DNA from: CAYXGE01 sp964464435
GTDB taxonomy: Bacteria; Pseudomonadota; Gammaproteobacteria; Burkholderiales; Methylophilaceae
Assembly: GCA_964464435.1 (NCBI GenBank)
Contig: CAYXGE010000020.1
Coordinates: 1 to 24,835, forward strand
Length of the DNA: 24,835 nt
Direction of reading: 5' to 3'
The position numbers were made by a program, and so were the translations under genes. Positions 22,610 to 24,835 of this stretch are shown one piece after another; the first letter of the stretch is position 1; every line of letters begins with the position of its first letter. Below the pieces are notes generated by a model that was not told the origin of the DNA, searched no databases, and worked only from the letters and a program-made list of their open reading frames with translations.

Positions 22610-24835
22610 ATGAAATATCAAAAGAAAATGCATAAGAACACTGTAACGGTAAAATATAAACCGTTATATTTAGCTATTGTCGCGCTCCTTTCAAACGCTT
22701 CTTTTGCCAACCCTGAAGATGGTCAAGTAGTTGCTGGGTCTGCTAGTTTTAACAAGCAAGGTAATACGCTGACCATTACTAATAGCAATGGCACTATCAT
22801 CAATTGGAAGAGTTTTTCAATTGATACGCATGAAACCACTATTTTTAACCAAGTCAATGCGGCAAGTCAGGTACTAAACCGCATTACAGGCGGTGACCCA
22901 TCAAAAATCCTAGGTAGCTTAATCTCTAACGGTAGAGTATTTATCGTTAATCCTAACGGTATTGTGTTTGGCGCTAATGCACGGGTAGATGTGGGTGGTT
23001 TGGTAGCCTCAACGCTTAATCTGTCAGATGCTGACTTCTTAGCAGGTAAACTTAATTTCACGCAAGGCAATCAAGCTGGCAATATTGTCAATGAAGGCGC
23101 AATCAGCACCAAGTCTGGTGGCAGTGTCATTATCATTGCCGCCAATATTGAAAACAAAGGCATCATTACTGCGCCAGATGGCCAAATTTTCTTAGCGGCA
23201 GGTGAAAGTGTTTATCTGGCCGACCCTAAAAACCCAGAAGTATTGGTGAAATACAGCAATACGGGCGGTGATGTTGTCAATTTAGGTAAGCTTGCCGCAA
23301 GTAGCATTAGCATTACTGCCAGTGTGATTAACAATGCGGGCTTAATTAGCGCTAATACTGCCACGGTAGGCAAGGGCGGCAAAGTCATCTTAAAAGCACA
23401 AAAAGACATCAATTTATTGGCTGGTAGCAAAGTAGAAGCTAATGGCAGTGATGGCGGCCAAATTGTCATGCATGCGGAAACTGGCAAGATTAACGTCAAT
23501 GGCACAGTTGAAGCTAAAGGGGCAATCAGTTCAGTTGACTCAACTTTAATATCAGCTCAAATCTCAGAAATTGCCAATGCATTACCACTCACTAGTGCCA
23601 TTAATAACTCACCTAGTGTAGGTAACGGTACTGGGCAGGGCGGTGAAATTGTCATGGTGGCAGAACAAATTGCCCTTCATCAAAACACTGCAATTGATGC
23701 CTCAGGTACGCATGGTGGTGGTGAGGTGTTGATTGGTGGCGATGTTTATGGCGCAACACCAGAGGCGATTAGTGCGCTCAATAACAACACGCTTACCTTT
23801 ATAGAACCATCGCCACAGATAGAACTACCCGTAGTCGCGGCGCAAACCAATACTGGTTCAACGCAACAAAATAGCCCTGTGGCACAGGCAATAGCACAAA
23901 ATCAGGCACAGCATGGCAGTCCTGCGCCATTGCCCTTACCTGCGCCCAGCCCAACGGACAATACACCAAGCTTGCCTACTAGTAACAGCAACCCAAGCCG
24001 CAGAACAACCGCACAATCTGTTTGGATAGACGAATCAGCCAGTATTAAAGCGGATGCTATTGAGCACGGCAATGGCGGAAAAGTGATTGTTTGGGCAGAT
24101 GATGCAACCCGCGTTTATGGCAGTATTAGCGCGCGCGGCGGCGCAAAAAGTGGTAACGGCGGCTTTGTAGAAACCTCTGGTAAAAACTATTTGGATATTA
24201 CCCGTGCGGTAGTAGCCAGTGCAGCGCATGGGCTAGCAGGTAGATGGTTATTAGACCCGCGTAATGTCACCATTGTTGGTTCAAATTCAGCCCCAAGTTT
24301 AGATGGGCAAACGCCTAACTTTAGCCCCACGCAAGATAACTCTACCATTACCAACACAGTCATTAATACCGCCCTTAATGCCGGCACCAGTGTGGTGATT
24401 GATACCGGTAGCGATGGCACACAAGCAGGTGATATTAATGTGAATGCTGCTATTAGCAAATCGTCTGGTGGTAACGCAACGCTTACCTTGAATGCGCACA
24501 ATAATATCAATTTTAATGCTGGCAGCAATATTAGCTCAACGAGTGGTCAGCTTAATCTCATTTTAAATGCAGACTCAGATAACTCAGGGGTTGGAAGTAT
24601 ATTTAGCCCAGCGAGTAGCGCTTTAAACCTAAACTTAAATGGTGGCACTATGACACTCAGTGCCAACATGACTGTACAGAATACCACTACGTTAAACGGT
24701 AATTTAGCCATTGAAAATGGACGTCGATTAACCTTAGACGGTGCAAGTTTGCTATTTAATTTTGCAAATAGTCAAATAACTAATGCCAGTGGTTCTGGCA
24801 CCGCAGAAGTGTTCTTTGGCGGTACCACCAATGCT
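22610..24835 (+). CDS. Filamentous haemagglutinin-like TpsA exoprotein (5' part, runs off the right edge)
   Basis: An open frame of 742 codons to the window edge. A signal peptide (PLYLAIVALLSNASFA, cleavage likely before NPEDGQVVAG, residue 34) leads into the TPS secretion domain, with GTIINWKSFSID, VLNRITGGDPSKILGSL, NPNGIVFGANARVDVGGLVA (from residue 114) and TLNLSDADFLAG. Gly/Asn-rich beta-helix repeats follow. A Pro/Gln/Asn/Ser-rich spacer lies at about residues 400-468, then a second conserved block GNGGKVIVWADDATRVYGSI, GGFVETSGKNYLDIT and WLLDPRNVTIVG, and then more repeats. Such proteins are secreted adhesins, haemolysin-like toxins or contact-dependent inhibition toxins; the deciding C-terminus is outside the window. 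Other in-frame starts are ATG 22592, 22604 and 22628; no strong ribosome-binding site separates them. The TpsB gene lies directly upstream. Confidence 0.92.
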   Translation, partial: MKYQKKMHKNTVTVKYKPLYLAIVALLSNASFANPEDGQVVAGSASFNKQGNTLTITNSNGTIINWKSFSIDTHETTIFNQVNAASQVLNRITGGDPSKILGSLISNGRVFIVNPNGIVFGANARVDVGGLVASTLNLSDADFLAGKLNFTQGNQAGNIVNEGAISTKSGGSVIIIAANIENKGIITAPDGQIFLAAGESVYLADPKNPEVLVKYSNTGGDVVNLGKLAASSISITASVINNAGLISANTATVGKGGKVILKAQKDINLLAGSKVEANGSDGGQIVMHAETGKINVNGTVEAKGAISSVDSTLISAQISEIANALPLTSAINNSPSVGNGTGQGGEIVMVAEQIALHQNTAIDASGTHGGGEVLIGGDVYGATPEAISALNNNTLTFIEPSPQIELPVVAAQTNTGSTQQNSPVAQAIAQNQAQHGSPAPLPLPAPSPTDNTPSLPTSNSNPSRRTTAQSVWIDESASIKADAIEHGNGGKVIVWADDATRVYGSISARGGAKSGNGGFVETSGKNYLDITRAVVASAAHGLAGRWLLDPRNVTIVGSNSAPSLDGQTPNFSPTQDNSTITNTVINTALNAGTSVVIDTGSDGTQAGDINVNAAISKSSGGNATLTLNAHNNINFNAGSNISSTSGQLNLILNADSDNSGVGSIFSPASSALNLNLNGGTMTLSANMTVQNTTTLNGNLAIENGRRLTLDGASLLFNFANSQITNASGSGTAEVFFGGTTNA

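Noticed and set aside
23212..24528. Several minus-strand open frames within the TpsA gene
   Set aside because: They lie antisense to a clear haemagglutinin-type frame with conserved motifs; their Leu/Ala/Pro-rich composition is what the reverse of Gly/Asn/Ser repeats gives.
1..24835. Mobile elements, CRISPR arrays and attachment sites
   Set aside because: No transposase or integrase genes, no regularly spaced repeats, and no direct repeat of the tRNA-Ser 3' end were seen near the tRNA gene.

Overview
The window looks like ordinary chromosome from a low-GC, methylotrophic betaproteobacterium, most likely of the family Methylophilaceae (Methylotenera/Methylophilus-like). Two things support this. 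The gene order hfq-hflX-hflK-hflC-(DUF2065)-hisZ-purA and the order deaminase-ubiG-gph are typical of Betaproteobacteria. Directly behind purA there are four genes for the 'archaeal' C1 carriers tetrahydromethanopterin and methanofuran, which in bacteria mark the H4MPT-linked formaldehyde oxidation route. The taxonomic placement is inference. There are two runs of exactly 100 N, so this is a scaffolded draft or metagenome assembly.

Layout. 1-969 (minus): 5' part of an unrecognised protein that leaves the window. 1195-2583: gltX. 2815-12181: a long same-strand run starting with the RNA chaperone hfq, then the GTPase hflX, the FtsH-modulating pair hflK/hflC, a small DUF2065 membrane protein, hisZ (broken by the first N gap), purA, and the cofactor block dmrB-like flavoprotein, dihydropteroate-synthase-like protein, DUF447 protein and mfnB. 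The cofactor genes sit 3 nt apart or overlap, so they are probably cotranslated with purA. 12274-13383: an OmpA-type porin/anchor with its own promoter and a strong terminator. 13485-16182: an overlapping operon of an amidohydrolase (MTA/SAH deaminase), ubiG and gph.

16151-19168 (minus): SRP 4.5S RNA, dnaX (broken by the second N gap), ybaB, recR and a small Cys/His protein. 19283-20521: a membrane-bound class III adenylate cyclase with a full set of catalytic residues. 20599-20688: tRNA-Ser(GGA) with a stable-RNA type promoter. 20786 to the right edge: a two-partner secretion locus, with the TpsB outer-membrane transporter followed by a filamentous-haemagglutinin-like TpsA exoprotein that leaves the window. 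The TpsA gene appears to have its own promoter and a folded 5' leader.

No insertion sequences, CRISPR arrays, phage genes or clear horizontal-transfer boundaries were seen. The most interesting parts are the H4MPT/methanofuran gene block welded to purA, in which two families lack a clear biochemical role; a perfect 11-bp hairpin inside the end of mfnB; the structured leader of the TpsA gene; and the unrecognised 323-residue partial gene at the left edge.
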